Numbered from the stretch's first letter, positions 16,418 to 25,177 are shown. The stretch: 64,000 nucleotides of DNA from Constantimarinum furrinae (GCF_014295415.1 NZ_CP052909.1:2790001-2854000), one strand, 5' to 3'. Numbers and translations: made by a program. Notes: generated from the letters alone by a model not told the origin.

Positions 16418-18376
16418 ATGAAAACTTATAAATATTACATTGTATCGCTAATATGCGCAGCATTCCTTCTTACTAGTTGCGGAAAAACTAATAATTCCGC
16501 TAGTGGTGCACTTAATTCCAGCGCTGCTGAGAAAGTGTATGTTGCACCAGGTGAACACGACGAATTTTATGCATTTATGTCTGGTGGTTACAGTGGTAAT
16601 TTGACCGTTTATGGTCTGCCTTCCGGAAGAATGTTAAAGGAAATTCCTGTTTTTTCACAATTTCCCACGTCTGGATACGGATATTCTGAGGAAACAAAAC
16701 CTATGTTAAACACCTCTCACGGTTTTGTTCCCTGGGATGATTCTCACCATCCAGATATTTCACAAACCAACGGAGAATTGGATGGACGATGGATTTTTAT
16801 CAATGGAAACAACACTCCAAGAATTGCAAGAATTAATTTAAGCACTTTCGAAACTGAAGAAATTATTGAAGTTCCCAATAGTGCAGGTAATCATAGTTCT
16901 TCCTTTGTTACTGAAAATACAGAGTATGTAGTGGCAGGAACTCGTTTTTCCGTACCTATACCTCAACGTGACATTCCTATTAATGAGTACAAAGGGAATT
17001 TTCAAGGTGCTTTATCTTTTATAAGCGTTGATCCAGAACACGGGCATATGGATATAAAATTCCAGATAATAATGCCTGGTTTTAATTACGATCTTTCGCA
17101 CCCGGGACGTGGAAAATCTCACGGTTGGTTCTTCTTTACAACATATAATACCGAAGAAGCTAATACATTACAAGAAGTTAACGCATCACAGAATGATAAA
17201 GACTTTATAGCAGCCATAAACTGGAAAAAAGTTGAAGAATTTGTTAACAATGGTGGTGGTACAAAAGTTCCGGTAAAATATGCACACAACATTTATAATG
17301 AAGCTACACATACCGCAACAAGCACCATAAAAAAAGAAGTTCTCACGGTAAATCCGCTTGATATCCCTGGCGCTGTATATTTTCTGCCAACTCCTAAATC
17401 ACCTCACGGTTGTGACGTAGATCCTACAGGAGAGTATATTATTGGTAATGGCAAACTTTCTGCAGATTTAACGGTACATTCATTTGACAAAATGCTTGCG
17501 GCTATTGAGGCCAAAAAGTTTGATGGTGAAGCTTACGGTATACCCATTCTTAAATTTGAGGATGTGCTTGCTGGATCCGTAAAAAGTGGTGGTTTAGGTC
17601 CCCTGCACACCGAGTTTGATGGCAATGGAAATGCTTATACCACATTTTTTATCTCTTCGGAAGTGGTGAAATGGAAACTTGGAACATGGGAAGTTATTGA
17701 TAGAAAACCTACCTATTACTCCGTAGGTCACTTAATGATCCCTGGCGGAAATTCTAGAAAGCCTTTTGGTAAATATGTAGTTGCATTAAATAAAATCACA
17801 AAAGATAGATATCTTCCTGTTGGTCCAGAAATGGAACACTCCGCACAGATTTACGACATCTCAGGTGAGAAAATGGAATTATTATATGACTTTCCTACTC
17901 ACGGAGAACCGCATTACGCTGCCGGATGTCCTGCAGATTTGTTAACCTCAAAAGCCAAGAAGATCTATAGATTGGATGAAAACAAACACCCTTATGCAGT
18001 ACTGAGCCCCGATCAAGCAAGAGTGGAACGCAAAGGCAACGAAGTCCATATCTATATGTCAACTATACGCAGTCATTTTACACCGGATAATATAGAGGGT
18101 ATAAAGGTGGGTGATAAAGTATATTTCCATATCACCAATCACGAGCAAGATTTTGATGTTCCCCATGGCTTTGCCATATTAGGGCAAAACACAGCAGAAT
18201 TATTAATTATGCCCGGTCAGACGAAAACTTCTGTTTGGGAACCAAAACAAGTAGGTGTATGGCCATTCTATTGTACCGATTTCTGTTCGGCATTACACCA
18301 AGAGATGCAAGGCTACATTCGAGTTTCACCTGCCTCTTCTAAGCTGGAATTAAGTTGGTCGTTAGGCGAAGATTAG
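16418..18376 (+). CDS. nosZ: nitrous-oxide reductase, clade II, Sec-exported
   Basis: The 652-residue protein is the terminal reductase converting N2O to N2 in the periplasm. Its N-terminus is a Sec/lipoprotein-type signal (LLTSCGK, Cys21) without a twin-arginine motif, which is the mark of clade II. A seven-bladed propeller (about 50-530) supplies histidines for the CuZ cluster, for instance in DDSHHPD, GNHSSS and KSPHGCD. A C-terminal cupredoxin carries the CuA ligands in CTDFCSALHQEM. A DVPHGFAI strand precedes them. The length is normal. A strong hairpin terminator follows 54 bp downstream, so expression of the maturation genes may be lower. Confidence 0.96.
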   Translation: MKTYKYYIVSLICAAFLLTSCGKTNNSASGALNSSAAEKVYVAPGEHDEFYAFMSGGYSGNLTVYGLPSGRMLKEIPVFSQFPTSGYGYSEETKPMLNTSHGFVPWDDSHHPDISQTNGELDGRWIFINGNNTPRIARINLSTFETEEIIEVPNSAGNHSSSFVTENTEYVVAGTRFSVPIPQRDIPINEYKGNFQGALSFISVDPEHGHMDIKFQIIMPGFNYDLSHPGRGKSHGWFFFTTYNTEEANTLQEVNASQNDKDFIAAINWKKVEEFVNNGGGTKVPVKYAHNIYNEATHTATSTIKKEVLTVNPLDIPGAVYFLPTPKSPHGCDVDPTGEYIIGNGKLSADLTVHSFDKMLAAIEAKKFDGEAYGIPILKFEDVLAGSVKSGGLGPLHTEFDGNGNAYTTFFISSEVVKWKLGTWEVIDRKPTYYSVGHLMIPGGNSRKPFGKYVVALNKITKDRYLPVGPEMEHSAQIYDISGEKMELLYDFPTHGEPHYAAGCPADLLTSKAKKIYRLDENKHPYAVLSPDQARVERKGNEVHIYMSTIRSHFTPDNIEGIKVGDKVYFHITNHEQDFDVPHGFAILGQNTAELLIMPGQTKTSVWEPKQVGVWPFYCTDFCSALHQEMQGYIRVSPASSKLELSWSLGED

Positions 18377-18429
18377 TGATTAGTGAATTCGGCAACCTGT
18401 AAGTTCATTGCTATTGGCTTCCGAATACA

Positions 18430-18467
18430 AAGACGGGGGCTATGTAATAACCCCCGTCTTATTTTTT
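18430..18467 (+). terminator. hairpin after nosZ, probably attenuating the maturation genes
   Basis: AAGACGGGGG (18430-18439) pairs with CCCCCGTCTT (18451-18460), followed by ATTTTTT. It lies between nosZ and the next nos gene on the same strand. It may set nosZ mRNA apart from a less abundant read-through transcript. Confidence 0.8.
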
Positions 18468-18485
18468 AAAAATAAATCAATTGAA

Positions 18486-19109
18486 ATGAAAAAAAGTGGA
18501 GTATTAATGATTGTAGGCTCTTTGCTACTCCTAGGGCTTTTTAAATTCCCTCTGTGGAACATCATGTTAGGAGCTCCGCAGTATCCAGAACCTTTGGGAA
18601 TGGACATATACATTCATGGCATTAAAGGGGTAAATGAGTTCGATATTCAGAATATAGATGGCTTAAATCATTACATCGGAATGAAAACCATTCCTAAGCC
18701 TGATGATATGTGGGAATTTAACACATTTCCTATTATAATCGGGATCATGGTGACTCTTGGAGTACTTATAGGATTATTAAGTATGTTCGGAAAGGTAAAT
18801 CATTGGTGGTTCATAGGTTGGTTTGGAGTAATGTCCGTTCTTGGAATCTTGGGGATGTACGATTTCAATGCTTGGTTGACTGATTACGGAACGAATCTCG
18901 ACCCACAGGCCATTATGAAGTTACAAAACCCCGATGGAACTCCAATGAGTTATAAACCACCACTGTTTGGCCATGCAAAAATGTTAAATTTCGACGTAGA
19001 TTCATTGCCACATACAGGTGGTTATATGATGTTTACAGGAATGATGTTTACTGTAATTGCCTTTTTCGTCGGCAAAAAGGAAGCTAGAAAGTTGAAAACT
19101 CGAATATGA
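18486..19109 (+). CDS. nos-cluster membrane protein
   Basis: The start is placed at ATG 18486 (MKKSGVLMIVGSL) because upstream codons of the frame run through the terminator hairpin. The 207-residue product has a membrane helix at about 5-25, a periplasmic stretch (about 30-75) and three further helices (near 80-105, 110-130 and 175-195). It carries no haem or iron-sulphur motif. Proteins of this kind sit between nosZ and nosL in Bacteroidota nos clusters in place of nosR. A role in electron transfer or copper delivery is plausible but unproven. It overlaps nosL by four bases. Confidence 0.7.
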   Translation: MKKSGVLMIVGSLLLLGLFKFPLWNIMLGAPQYPEPLGMDIYIHGIKGVNEFDIQNIDGLNHYIGMKTIPKPDDMWEFNTFPIIIGIMVTLGVLIGLLSMFGKVNHWWFIGWFGVMSVLGILGMYDFNAWLTDYGTNLDPQAIMKLQNPDGTPMSYKPPLFGHAKMLNFDVDSLPHTGGYMMFTGMMFTVIAFFVGKKEARKLKTRI

Positions 19110-19540
19110 TGAAAGCACATATTTTACTACTATTAACGACTCTACTAGTCGTTTCATGCAATGTCGACCCACAGCCTTTTGAATTTGGAACGGATGGTTG
19201 TGACTATTGCAAGATGACCATAGTAGATCGTCAACACGCTTCGCAATTGGTAACCAACAAAGGTAAAGTATATAAATTTGATGCGATTGAATGTATGATT
19301 CACCACATGGAAGTAAATAAAGAAATTGAATATGCTCATACTGTAGTAGCAGATTTCACTGCTCCGGGAACATTGATTGATGCTAAAAAAGCCATATATC
19401 TTATAAGTCCAGAGATATCAAGTCCGATGGGAGCATTTCTATCTGCATTCGCCAATGAACAAGCAGCCCAAAAAACTAAAAGAGAATCTGGTGGAAATCT
19501 CTATTATTGGAACGATTTATTAATCCATCTAAGAAAGTAA
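19106..19540 (+). CDS. nosL: NosL, copper-binding accessory lipoprotein
   Basis: The 144-residue protein has a lipobox ending at Cys18 (VVSCNV), followed by the NosL signature GCDYCKMTIVD, whose cysteines and methionine bind Cu(I). It should donate copper for CuZ assembly in the periplasm. The ATG overlaps the stop of the membrane-protein gene (ATGA at 19106-19109), so the two are coupled. The downstream cupin gene follows after 7 bp. Confidence 0.9.
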   Translation: MMKAHILLLLTTLLVVSCNVDPQPFEFGTDGCDYCKMTIVDRQHASQLVTNKGKVYKFDAIECMIHHMEVNKEIEYAHTVVADFTAPGTLIDAKKAIYLISPEISSPMGAFLSAFANEQAAQKTKRESGGNLYYWNDLLIHLRK

Positions 19541-19547
19541 TACAGTC

Positions 19548-19841
19548 ATGTTTGAAATTAAAAACACCATTAAAAATACCGAGTGCATAGGTCTTACCAT
19601 GGTGAAATTGACGCAAGAAAAAAAATATGAAATCTTATTGATCGTTTTGGAAAAAGGTCAATCGTTCCCTCCGCACAGTTCCCTTAGAAATACCCTCTTG
19701 ATAATGCTCGAAGGTAATGTAAAATTTAATATCAATAGCGAACGCTATACCCTAGGAAAAAATCAAATTTTCGAATTTCCTGCAAAGATTAATCACGACG
19801 TGTTGGCCAATGGAAATTCTAAATTTTTAATCATCAGATAA
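19548..19841 (+). CDS. small cupin protein in the nos cluster
   Basis: The 97-residue protein reads as a single cupin barrel: LEKGQSFPPHSS at 43-54 as a degenerate first cupin motif with one histidine, and FEFPAKINHDVLAN near 76-89 as the second. Only two to three histidines are present, so metal binding is possible but weak. It has no signal peptide and should be cytoplasmic. Its place between nosL and nosD, with tight spacing on both sides, suggests a role in regulation or maturation of N2O reductase, but none is known to me. Confidence 0.7.
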   Translation: MFEIKNTIKNTECIGLTMVKLTQEKKYEILLIVLEKGQSFPPHSSLRNTLLIMLEGNVKFNINSERYTLGKNQIFEFPAKINHDVLANGNSKFLIIR

Positions 19842-19859
19842 TTCATCCGAAGAAATAAA

Positions 19860-21110
19860 ATGCAGCTGAAATTAACATTACCGCTATTAATTATTGGTCT
19901 ATTTATGCATTCGGCTTTTTCTAAAATTATTACGGTATGTGATAATTGTGGTTACAAATCCATCAATGAAGCGGTATTGCAAGCCGAAGATTACGATACT
20001 ATTTTAGTTAAAAAAGGAACTTATAAAGAGTTCAATATTAGAATTCTTAAACCGCTCACACTTTTAGGTGAAAATAATTCAATAATAGATGGGGAAGACC
20101 AGGGTGAGATTATCACTGTCTATTCAAATAACGTCACAATTGATGGCTTGACTATTATAAATGTCGGAACAAGTTATACGACGGATTATGCCGCAATTCG
20201 TGTGGTTAAAAGTGACCATTTTGTGATTCAAAATGTGATTTTGGAAAAGCTGTTTTTTGGAATTTATCTGGAGAAATCCAATGATGGAAGGCTTTCCTGT
20301 AACAAAATAACCGGAGATGCAGTTGAAGAATTCAATTCAGGAAATGGAATTCACCTCTGGCATTGCAAAAATATAAAAGTCAATCAAAATATAGTGCAAC
20401 ATGTTCGTGATGGGATTTATCTCGAATTTTCAGATAATATCAAGATAGAAAACAACCTAAGCATTAATAATGTACGTTACGGTCTACATTTTATGTTTTC
20501 TAATCATGACATGTATCAAAATAATATCTTCGAAAATAATGGGGCCGGAGTTGCAGTGATGTTTTCAAAGGATATAAAAATGTACAACAATACGTTCAAG
20601 AAAAACTGGGGTACAGCATCTTTCGGAATGTTGCTCAAAGAAATAAACGATGCCGAAATCTTAGGAAATACCTTTGAGGAAAACACCGTCGGTATTAATA
20701 TTGAAGGTACAAACAGAATAGTGTATTGTAACAACGATTTTATACGTAACGGATGGGCCATAAAGGTTCGTGGAGCCTGTTATGCTAACTCGTTTGAACA
20801 AAATAATTTCCTACATAACTCATTCGACATTTCATATAACAGTGGAATGAACAACAATGTTTTTATTAATAACTTTTGGAGCAATTATGCGGGATATGAT
20901 CTTGATAAAAACGGGATTGGCGACGTACCATACCGTCCTGTAAAACTATTTTCTTATATCGTAAACCGAACTCCCGAGACTATTATTTTATTGCGCAGCT
21001 TGTTTATAGACATTATAGATATTTCGGAAAAAGTCTCGCCTGTGTTTACTCCAGACTATTTGGTGGATGAACAACCAAATATGAAAAAAATAAATCATGA
21101 TAGAAGTTAG
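19860..21110 (+). CDS. nosD: NosD, periplasmic maturation protein (parallel beta-helix)
   Basis: The 416-residue protein has a cleavable signal peptide (about 1-21, ending HSAFS) followed by many repeats of the right-handed beta-helix type, with asparagine-rich turns (about 60-360, such as NNVTIDGLTI and NNLSINN). This is the CASH/NosD fold. With NosF and NosY it forms the ABC-type complex needed for assembly of the CuZ site of NosZ. Length is normal. The last 14 bases overlap nosF. Confidence 0.93.
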   Translation: MQLKLTLPLLIIGLFMHSAFSKIITVCDNCGYKSINEAVLQAEDYDTILVKKGTYKEFNIRILKPLTLLGENNSIIDGEDQGEIITVYSNNVTIDGLTIINVGTSYTTDYAAIRVVKSDHFVIQNVILEKLFFGIYLEKSNDGRLSCNKITGDAVEEFNSGNGIHLWHCKNIKVNQNIVQHVRDGIYLEFSDNIKIENNLSINNVRYGLHFMFSNHDMYQNNIFENNGAGVAVMFSKDIKMYNNTFKKNWGTASFGMLLKEINDAEILGNTFEENTVGINIEGTNRIVYCNNDFIRNGWAIKVRGACYANSFEQNNFLHNSFDISYNSGMNNNVFINNFWSNYAGYDLDKNGIGDVPYRPVKLFSYIVNRTPETIILLRSLFIDIIDISEKVSPVFTPDYLVDEQPNMKKINHDRS

Positions 21111-21807
21111 TAATTTATATAAAAGGTTCGGGAAAAATGAAGTGCTCAAAGGGATTGACCTTTCTATTGAACGCGGTGGTATTTTTTCGATACTGGGACC
21201 CAATGGCTCAGGTAAGACTACGCTTATAAAATGTATGCTGGGTATGGTTTTGCCGGATTCTGGAATCATTTCCATTGAAGGTGCCGCATTGAAAAACAAT
21301 TACAAATACCGCAATCAAATAGATTACTTGCCTCAAATAGCTAATTTTCCGGGAAACTTGAAAGTTAGTGAACTCATAAATATGATTAAGGATTTACGTA
21401 ACTCGGATATTACAAAAGAACTAGAACTCATTGGGCTTTTCAAACTTCATCCTTTTCTGAATAAAAAATTGGGAAATCTTTCCGGTGGAACGAAGCAAAA
21501 GGTGAATGTGGTACTTGCCTTTATGTTTGACAGTCCGTTGTTGATCTTGGACGAGCCTACTAACGGCTTAGACCCGATTTCACATTTGCGTTTAAAAAAC
21601 CTGATCAAATTAGAAAAAGATAAGGGAAAAACCATCCTTATCACCTCTCACATATTAAGTTTTGTGGAAGAAATTTCTGATGAAATTGTATTTCTTCTTG
21701 AAGGAAAAATCCATTTCAAAGGAAGTATTTCAGACCTGAAAAAGACAACAGCCCAACCCGATTTTGAACGAGCAATAGCCTCCATTCTAACCTCAAGTTA
21801 TGCTTAA
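21097..21807 (+). CDS. nosF: NosF, ABC transporter ATPase for NosZ maturation
   Basis: The 236-residue ATPase has Walker A GPNGSGKTT (about 35-43), Q-loop near LPQIANF, signature LSGGTKQKV (about 128-136), Walker B LLILDEPTNGLD (about 147-158) and a switch histidine in ITSHIL. It works with NosY in the cytoplasmic membrane and with NosD. The gene overlaps nosD by 14 bp and nosY by 8 bp. Confidence 0.94.
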   Translation: MIEVSNLYKRFGKNEVLKGIDLSIERGGIFSILGPNGSGKTTLIKCMLGMVLPDSGIISIEGAALKNNYKYRNQIDYLPQIANFPGNLKVSELINMIKDLRNSDITKELELIGLFKLHPFLNKKLGNLSGGTKQKVNVVLAFMFDSPLLILDEPTNGLDPISHLRLKNLIKLEKDKGKTILITSHILSFVEEISDEIVFLLEGKIHFKGSISDLKKTTAQPDFERAIASILTSSYA

Positions 21808-22582
21808 AATATTAAAATACGGTTGTTATGATTTAATGCGCAGCAGATGGACGTACGTCTACTTTTTGTTCTATCTTCTATTGGGCCTTGTACTCTTGTT
21901 TTTAAACAATGATCTCTCCAAAGCTGTAATAACTCTAATGAATGTAATCATTATTTTGGTGCCGCTCATAGGGACTATTTTTGGGGTTATGTATTATTAC
22001 AATTCCCGTGAGTTTACCGAGCTACTCCTAGCGCAACCCGTAAAACGGAGTGCTATCTTTTTAGGGCAATATTTTGGCGTAGCCACTTCACTTTCATTAA
22101 GTTTGGTCATTGGTCTTGGAATTCCTTTTATTTTTTATGGTATTTTTAATAGTGGTGCTATTTGGGATTTTTCACTTCTATTGGTCACCGGTACGTTTCT
22201 AACCTTTGCTTTTACAGCGTTGGCTTTTTTGATAGCACTTTCCAATGAAAATAGAATTAAAGGTTTTGGTTACGCTATTTTACTTTGGCTGTTTATGGCT
22301 GTAATTTATGACGGCATCTTCTTAATGTCTTTGCTCTATTTCGAGGCGTATCCTTTAGATAAATTCTCGCTTTTGGCAACCATGCTCAATCCTATTGATC
22401 TGTCTCGGGTACTAATTCTTTTAAAACTTGATATTTCAGCTTTGCTTGGGTATACCGGTGCAGTTTTTCAAAAGTTCTTTGGAACCAGTTTCGGTTTAGT
22501 ACTTTCTTCAGGGATACTGATGCTTTGGGTCGTGGTACCGATATTATTTATTTGGCGAATCGCAAAGCGGAAAGATTTTTAA
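21800..22582 (+). CDS. nosY: NosY, ABC transporter permease for NosZ maturation
   Basis: The 260-residue protein has six predicted membrane helices (near 15-35, 40-65, 95-125, 130-155, 160-190 and 230-255) and belongs to the ABC-2 type. NosFY provides the energy-coupled membrane part of the NosDFY machinery. It overlaps nosF by 8 bp and is the last gene of the nos cluster. tRNA-Ser follows 145 bp downstream. Confidence 0.93.
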   Translation: MLKILKYGCYDLMRSRWTYVYFLFYLLLGLVLLFLNNDLSKAVITLMNVIIILVPLIGTIFGVMYYYNSREFTELLLAQPVKRSAIFLGQYFGVATSLSLSLVIGLGIPFIFYGIFNSGAIWDFSLLLVTGTFLTFAFTALAFLIALSNENRIKGFGYAILLWLFMAVIYDGIFLMSLLYFEAYPLDKFSLLATMLNPIDLSRVLILLKLDISALLGYTGAVFQKFFGTSFGLVLSSGILMLWVVVPILFIWRIAKRKDF

Positions 22583-22727
22583 ATGATTTCCGTGGTAATT
22601 GATATTTTCGAGTAATTCAAACTTAAAGAAAATTTGCCATAAGTAGCTTGTTATAAAAATTGATTATTAATTGTTCAAAATTTGCTTTTATAGAACGAAA
22701 AAGCATAGTATATTTGCACTCGCTAAT

Positions 22728-22812
22728 GGAGAAATGGCAGAGTGGTCGAATGCGGCAGTCTTGAAAACTGTTGAGGGTCACACCTCCGGGGGTTCGAATC
22801 CCTCTTTCTCCG
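22728..22812 (+). tRNA. tRNA-Ser (anticodon UGA), integration target
   Basis: The acceptor stem GGAGAAA (22728-22734) pairs with TTTCTCC (22805-22811), with discriminator G22812. The anticodon loop reads CTTGAAA between AGT/ACT stem ends, giving UGA. A long variable arm (GAGGGTCACACCTC) identifies the serine type, and GGTTCGAATCC is the T arm. CCA is not encoded. The 3' 18 bases are duplicated at 56908-56925, so the island restored an intact tRNA gene upon insertion. Confidence 0.95.
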
Positions 22813-22813
22813 C
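22796..22813 (+). other. attL of the island (18-bp direct repeat, in tRNA-Ser)
   Basis: GAATCCCTCTTTCTCCGC is found here at the 3' end of tRNA-Ser and identically at 56908-56925, 34,112 bp away. The base before the repeat differs (C here, T there), which sets its left limit. Confidence 0.9.
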
Positions 22814-22815
22814 GT

Positions 22816-22854
22816 AACAGCTCATAATCTTAATGATTATGAGCTGTTTTAATT
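22816..22854 (+). terminator. island-supplied terminator for tRNA-Ser
   Basis: A perfect 14-bp stem, AACAGCTCATAATC (22816-22829) with GATTATGAGCTGTT (22835-22848), is followed by T-rich sequence. It lies just inside the island and replaces the tRNA's original terminator, now at 56932. Confidence 0.85.
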
Positions 22855-22855
22855 T

Positions 22856-22877
22856 TAGGGGCATATTTAGGGGCATA
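22856..22877 (+). repeat. pair of TAGGGGCATA repeats, candidate integrase arm sites (left)
   Basis: TAGGGGCATA occurs at 22856-22865 and 22868-22877, 12 bp apart. The same pair with the same 12-bp pitch and orientation occurs at 56771-56792 beside the integrase gene. Such short repeats near both ends of an element are what tyrosine integrases use as arm-type sites. Confidence 0.65.
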
Positions 22878-23001
22878 ATTATTTCTAATTTGTTATCCCG
22901 ATTTTATTTCCATATTTACAACTAACTCTCCTATTTTAAACTTTAATTAGCTAATAATATCCGGATATACACATATTTTGATATATTAGAAGTTTTGTGT
23001 A

Positions 23002-23781
23002 ATGAGGAAAAATATTCTAGGTAATATAGATAATCATAAAGGCGAAGGACTTGTAGCCTTCATAGATATTCTGGGCTTTTCCGAAGAAATACTCTCTAAC
23101 TGGAATGATCCTAAAAATGACCCGTTAAAAAAAATACTAAATTTAAAAAAGAATATACCAGTTCAATCAGATAAAAATGCACCAAAAGTTAAATTGGATA
23201 AATCTTTTGAAAGAATTTATAAATGTAGAATTCAAACAATATCTGATAGCATAGTTGTTTCATTTGGTTTTAACAATAATAACCTAGTATATGGTGACTT
23301 GGTTTTGGGAACTATTACCTTTTTTGAAACTATAGCTGTAATATGGAGAAATTCGTTAGAGTCCGGTTACACAATTAGAGGGGCTGTTGACTGGGGTGAA
23401 ATTTATTGGGATAGTAAAGAAATAATAGGCCCAGCATTTATAACAGCCTACAAACTTGAGTCTACACAAGCTAAATCGTCAAGGGTTATCATATCTTCTT
23501 CCTTTAATCGAGAACTGGCTAATATTGCCAAACAATATAAAACATTCTGGAACGATTTTATTCTTGATTGTGTTTATAAAGATATAGATGGCTATTTGAT
23601 CCTAAATCCACACAAACTTTATGATCCCGACCGAAAAAATGATAAAAATAAAATTATCGAAATTTTACATGATTTACAGAATAAAGCTAAAAACCTTAAT
23701 AAAGAAAAATACAATCCAATATTAGCAGCAATGGAATCTCCCAAAATAAATATTACTAATTCGGATTTTGGAAAATACTAG
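23002..23781 (+). CDS. class III nucleotide-cyclase-like protein, probable defence gene
   Basis: The 259-residue soluble protein aligns with the catalytic core of class III cyclases. AFIDILGF places Asp22 and TISDSIVVSF places Asp82, the two metal-binding aspartates. RGAVDWGEI (126-134) and GPAFITAYKLES (143-154) match the R-G-x-x-x-G and GxxVNxAxRLE motifs. The transition-state Asn and Arg appear as Ile147 and Lys151, so activity may be altered. Pycsar-type antiphage systems use divergent cyclases with a membrane effector, and a small membrane protein lies 1.4 kb downstream. The assignment to signalling or defence is inference. It is the first gene of the island. Confidence 0.55.
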   Translation: MRKNILGNIDNHKGEGLVAFIDILGFSEEILSNWNDPKNDPLKKILNLKKNIPVQSDKNAPKVKLDKSFERIYKCRIQTISDSIVVSFGFNNNNLVYGDLVLGTITFFETIAVIWRNSLESGYTIRGAVDWGEIYWDSKEIIGPAFITAYKLESTQAKSSRVIISSSFNRELANIAKQYKTFWNDFILDCVYKDIDGYLILNPHKLYDPDRKNDKNKIIEILHDLQNKAKNLNKEKYNPILAAMESPKINITNSDFGKY

Positions 23782-23880
23782 CTCACTAGAAATAGCAATG
23801 GCTAATGCCAATTACTCAATAAGTAAGAAAATTATTATTACATTTAATTGAAATAAAAAGGTTTCAATAAATAGCAGAGG

Positions 23881-24000
23881 CGGCTCATCCCATGGTGCTG
23901 GATCGCACGTCACGCCGTTGGCGTGACTTTCAACATTTGCTACCGCAAATTTTTGGCACGTCCGATTCGGCTACTAATCGCGGCACGAGTATTATACCAA
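23881..24000 (+). other. GC-rich structured junction with two hairpins
   Basis: In this AT-rich island a GC-rich stretch forms two tight hairpins: GTCACGCC/GGCGTGAC (23909-23916 with 23920-23927, loop GTT) and ATTTGC/GCAAAT (23935-23940 with 23945-23950, loop TACC). It ends near CCGTTAAGT (24002-24010), which fits the GTTRRRY core of attC sites. The spacing and second core are not convincing, so an integron-like cassette junction is only a possibility. Confidence 0.4.
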
Positions 24001-24021
24001 ACCGTTAAGTACAAGTATGAA

Positions 24022-24927
24022 ATGAACGAAAAGGGAATAATCGATATAGAAGATTGGAACAAGGAATTTATATCTCTGAACGACCGATTTGAATTGCTTC
24101 AAAACAGATTTCTAGCTATCGCAATGGATTATAAATACTATATAGATAGTTCTTGGGGAGAGAATGAAATATACCAATTGAGAGACGACATTTCGTTTCG
24201 CCTTTTTTGTTCAAAATTTCACATCGAATTATTATTAAAACATCATATTGAAATTAAACATAGACTTCACGAAAGATTTAAAAAAGACCCAAGCTATTTT
24301 AGCCGACAATATTTTGGAGCAAATCCACTTTACGAACACTATGGGAAAGAAGTATCATCAATTTTTGACAGTATTGTCTATCACGCAGTTTCATCTTTTG
24401 ACTACTTAGCCGTTTTATGTAACTACATTTGCGGAGCAAAAAAGAGCGATAAACTAAAGTGGACTCAACTTGCAAGGTCAGTTAGAGATAAAAAAAATAT
24501 ATTTTCTACAACAGAAATAGCAAATCCAATAACCGAAATTGACAGAGAGTTTGTGGGTAAATTATATAATCATCGTTCCCATGTAATTCATAAAAAATCT
24601 GACCAAAATAAATACTCAATTACAATGTCTTTTGGTCAAACCAAATTAGAATTTATTCCAAAATTTTTCATTGGGAATAATCTAATTAAAGAGTTTAATC
24701 ATTTTCGGGAATTAAATAAGTCAAATAATATTACTGATGTATATGCAAGTTTTTGGATAATTAATCAAGTTGTAGAGAAGATTACAGATATTTTATTTAG
24801 CCTAAAGAAACATATGGAATTAAACCCAAAACAAAATGATGGACATATATTTAATCTCGATAAAGATACTAGTACAAAAAAACCTGTGTCCGAAAGTTAT
24901 TGGAAAGAAAATGAATATAAAAAATGA
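24022..24927 (+). CDS. HEPN-like helical protein of unknown function
   Basis: I place the start at ATG 24022 (MNEKGIIDIEDW), because the upstream codons run through the GC-rich hairpin element. The 301-residue protein is predicted mainly helical and cytoplasmic. Residues 176-192 read REFVGKLYNHRSHVIHK: Arg185 and His190 form an R-x4-H motif after a helix, as in HEPN ribonucleases of toxin and antiphage systems. An earlier helix (SSIFDSIVYHAVSSFDYLA, 112-130) would pack beside it. No other domain is recognised. HEPN membership is an inference from one short motif. It lies between the cyclase-like gene and the membrane-protein cassette. Confidence 0.5.
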   Translation: MNEKGIIDIEDWNKEFISLNDRFELLQNRFLAIAMDYKYYIDSSWGENEIYQLRDDISFRLFCSKFHIELLLKHHIEIKHRLHERFKKDPSYFSRQYFGANPLYEHYGKEVSSIFDSIVYHAVSSFDYLAVLCNYICGAKKSDKLKWTQLARSVRDKKNIFSTTEIANPITEIDREFVGKLYNHRSHVIHKKSDQNKYSITMSFGQTKLEFIPKFFIGNNLIKEFNHFRELNKSNNITDVYASFWIINQVVEKITDILFSLKKHMELNPKQNDGHIFNLDKDTSTKKPVSESYWKENEYKK

Positions 24928-25022
24928 CTGTATCAAACAATGAATAACATTTTGATAGAAAATTTCGGTTATTCGGTTAAATAAAATTATTTTTATCTGG
25001 AATAATATTTAAACTAAACCTA

Positions 25023-25154
25023 ATGGGTATTAAGCCAGGACCAAAAAGAACAGCGAAATCAACGGGTAAACCAGACAGACGCCAACGAGATAATAAATCA
25101 ACACCCAAAAATACACCATCACTAAAACCTCATAAGCATAAGAAAGGTGATTAG
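25023..25154 (+). CDS. 43-residue very basic small protein
   Basis: An ATG at 25023 opens a 43-codon frame ending at TAG 25152-25154. The peptide (start MGIKPGPKRTAKSTGK, end KPHKHKKGD) has about 17 Lys/Arg/His, several prolines and almost no hydrophobic residues, so it should be unstructured and may bind nucleic acid. It lies 46 bp before the membrane protein's start on the same strand. Its composition is unlike random AT-rich sequence, which supports real coding. No family is recognised. Confidence 0.5.
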   Translation: MGIKPGPKRTAKSTGKPDRRQRDNKSTPKNTPSLKPHKHKKGD

Positions 25155-25177
25155 TCGTATTTTTTAAAAAATGAAAA

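Noticed and set aside
16418-18376. Clade I nosZ
   Set aside because: There is no twin-arginine signal and the neighbour genes fit clade II.
23923-24021. N-terminal extension of the HEPN-like protein (33 more codons)
   Set aside because: The extension is encoded by the GC-rich hairpin element and does not look like protein; ATG 24022 is a better start.
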